From DSNY01 sp037442465 (GTDB lineage Bacteria > Pseudomonadota > Gammaproteobacteria > Burkholderiales > Burkholderiaceae_F), in the NCBI GenBank assembly GCA_037442465.1, contig JBBIQI010000119.1, forward strand, positions 1 to 10,690: DNA of 10,690 bases. Reading direction: 5' to 3'. The position numbers and the translations under genes were made by a program. This document shows, piece by piece, positions 9,808-10,690 of the stretch; position 1 is the first letter of the stretch; the number at the start of each line of letters is the position of its first letter. Under the pieces are notes generated by a model. That model had not been told where the DNA came from. It saw only the letters and a list, made by a program, of their open reading frames with translations, and searched no databases.

Positions 9808-10665
9808 ATGACGCCCGACGAATACTGCCAGCAGAAAGCGGCTGCCAGCGGCTCGAGCTTCTACTACAGCTTTCTGTTCTTGCCGCCCGAACGCCGCCGC
9901 GCGATCACCGCGTTGTACGCCTATTGCCGCGAGATCGATGACGTCGTCGACGAGGTCCACGACTTCGGTGTCGCGCAGGCCAAGCTTGCCTGGTGGGCCG
10001 GCGAGATCGACGCGCTATACGCCGGCCGTCCCGGGCACCCGGTCACGCGGGCGCTGGCGCCGCATCTGACCGCGTTCGATCTGAAGCGCGAGCGACTGCT
10101 GCAGGTGCTCGAAGGCATGCAGATGGACCTGCGCCAGACGCGCTACCTCGACTTCGCCGGCTTGCAGCGCTACTGCCATCTGGTTGCCGGGGTCGTCGGC
10201 GAGTTGGCCGCCGGCATATTCGGCGCCACGCAGGCCTCGACTTACGAATACGCGCGCCAGCTTGGGCTGGCGCTGCAGCTAATCAACATCCTGCGCGACG
10301 TCGGTGAAGACGCGCGGCGCGGCCGCATCTACTTGCCGCTGGAGGACCTGCGGCGTTTCGAGGTGCGCGCAGCCGATCTGCTCGCCGGTCGCTACACCGA
10401 GGGATTCGAGCCGCTGATGCGCTTCGAGGCCGAACGCGCGCGGGCCATCTATCGCGCCGCGCTGGCCGCGCTCGCGCCCGCGGAGCGCCGCGCGCAGCGG
10501 CCGGGACTGATCATGGGCGCGATCTACGCCACGGTCCTCGACGAGATCGAACGCGAGCGCTTTCGCGTGCTGCATCAGCGCATCGCGCTGACCCCGCTGC
10601 GCAAGCTGTGGATCGCCTGGCGCACGTGGGTCGCGCCGACGGCCAGCGCCATGCCGGGCGTGTGA
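9808..10665 (+). CDS. hpnD: Presqualene diphosphate synthase HpnD (squalene/phytoene synthase family)
   Basis: Expected to condense two farnesyl diphosphates head to head into presqualene diphosphate, the substrate of HpnC. The protein is 285 residues, the usual size, with Asp-rich motifs D44-D45-V-V-D48 in YCREIDDVVDEV and D164-V-G-E-D168 in INILRDVGEDARRGRIYLP. YCHLVAGVVGEL (122-133) is a strongly conserved core segment of the family, and the N-terminus TPDEYCQQKAAASGSSFYYSF (2-22) is typical of HpnD. The ATG follows the hpnC stop after 3 bases and has only a weak GGA ribosome site, consistent with coupling. It is a paralogue of hpnC (compare RIYLPLEDLRRFEV with RVYLPAAELRRFGV). Its stop overlaps the next start (GTGA), so hpnC-hpnD-hpnE form one transcription unit. 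Confidence 0.94.
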   Translation: MTPDEYCQQKAAASGSSFYYSFLFLPPERRRAITALYAYCREIDDVVDEVHDFGVAQAKLAWWAGEIDALYAGRPGHPVTRALAPHLTAFDLKRERLLQVLEGMQMDLRQTRYLDFAGLQRYCHLVAGVVGELAAGIFGATQASTYEYARQLGLALQLINILRDVGEDARRGRIYLPLEDLRRFEVRAADLLAGRYTEGFEPLMRFEAERARAIYRAALAALAPAERRAQRPGLIMGAIYATVLDEIERERFRVLHQRIALTPLRKLWIAWRTWVAPTASAMPGV

Positions 10666-10690
10666 ACGGCACGCGCGCGCTCGTGGTCGG
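10662..10690 (+). CDS. hpnE: Start of probable HpnE, FAD-dependent hydroxysqualene dehydrogenase (partial, cut by window end)
   Basis: A GTG at 10662 overlaps the hpnD stop in GTGA and opens a frame reading (M)NGTRALVVG up to the window end. A short beta strand running into a glycine is how the FAD-binding GxGxxG fold of amine-oxidase-like flavoproteins begins. With hpnC and hpnD directly before it, the natural candidate is HpnE, which reduces hydroxysqualene to squalene. Only ten codons are visible, so the identity rests mainly on gene order. Confidence 0.7.

Overview
The window is GC-rich chromosomal DNA, almost certainly from a betaproteobacterium. The evidence is the conserved proteostasis order tig-clpP-clpX-lon-hupB-(tRNA-Val, tRNA-Asp)-ppiD, all on the minus strand, together with proteins close in length and motif to the gamma/betaproteobacterial families. 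Genus cannot be fixed from what is visible.

Layout, in the direction of minus-strand transcription (high to low coordinates): tRNA-Leu(TAG) at 8903-8817; trigger factor (tig, 8764-7460); ClpP protease (7436-6801); ClpX unfoldase (6765-5500); a 150-base gap with a good sigma-32-like heat-shock promoter; Lon protease (5349-2938); a 269-base gap with a clear sigma-70-like promoter; HU DNA-binding protein (2668-2396); tRNA-Val(TAC) and tRNA-Asp(GTC); a 13-bp perfect stem terminator; and the membrane-anchored periplasmic folding factor PpiD (2069-138). Bases 1-137 hold no gene that I can support.

On the plus strand, divergent from tRNA-Leu, a tight squalene/hopanoid cluster starts at 9004: hpnC (hydroxysqualene synthase), hpnD (presqualene diphosphate synthase) and the first ten codons of what is probably hpnE (hydroxysqualene dehydrogenase), cut by the window end. 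HpnD joins two farnesyl diphosphates to presqualene diphosphate, HpnC converts that to hydroxysqualene, and HpnE reduces it to squalene.

Functionally, the minus-strand block is a protein quality-control neighbourhood: folding at the ribosome (Tig), ATP-dependent degradation (ClpXP, Lon), a nucleoid protein and a periplasmic chaperone. I found no sign of a new defence, mobile or otherwise undescribed system: no repeats array, transposase, integrase, broken gene or compositional break. The points worth a second look are regulatory: the heat-shock promoter before lon, the strong terminator between the tRNAs and ppiD, the hairpin between tRNA-Leu and tig, and the compact divergent region shared by tRNA-Leu and hpnC.
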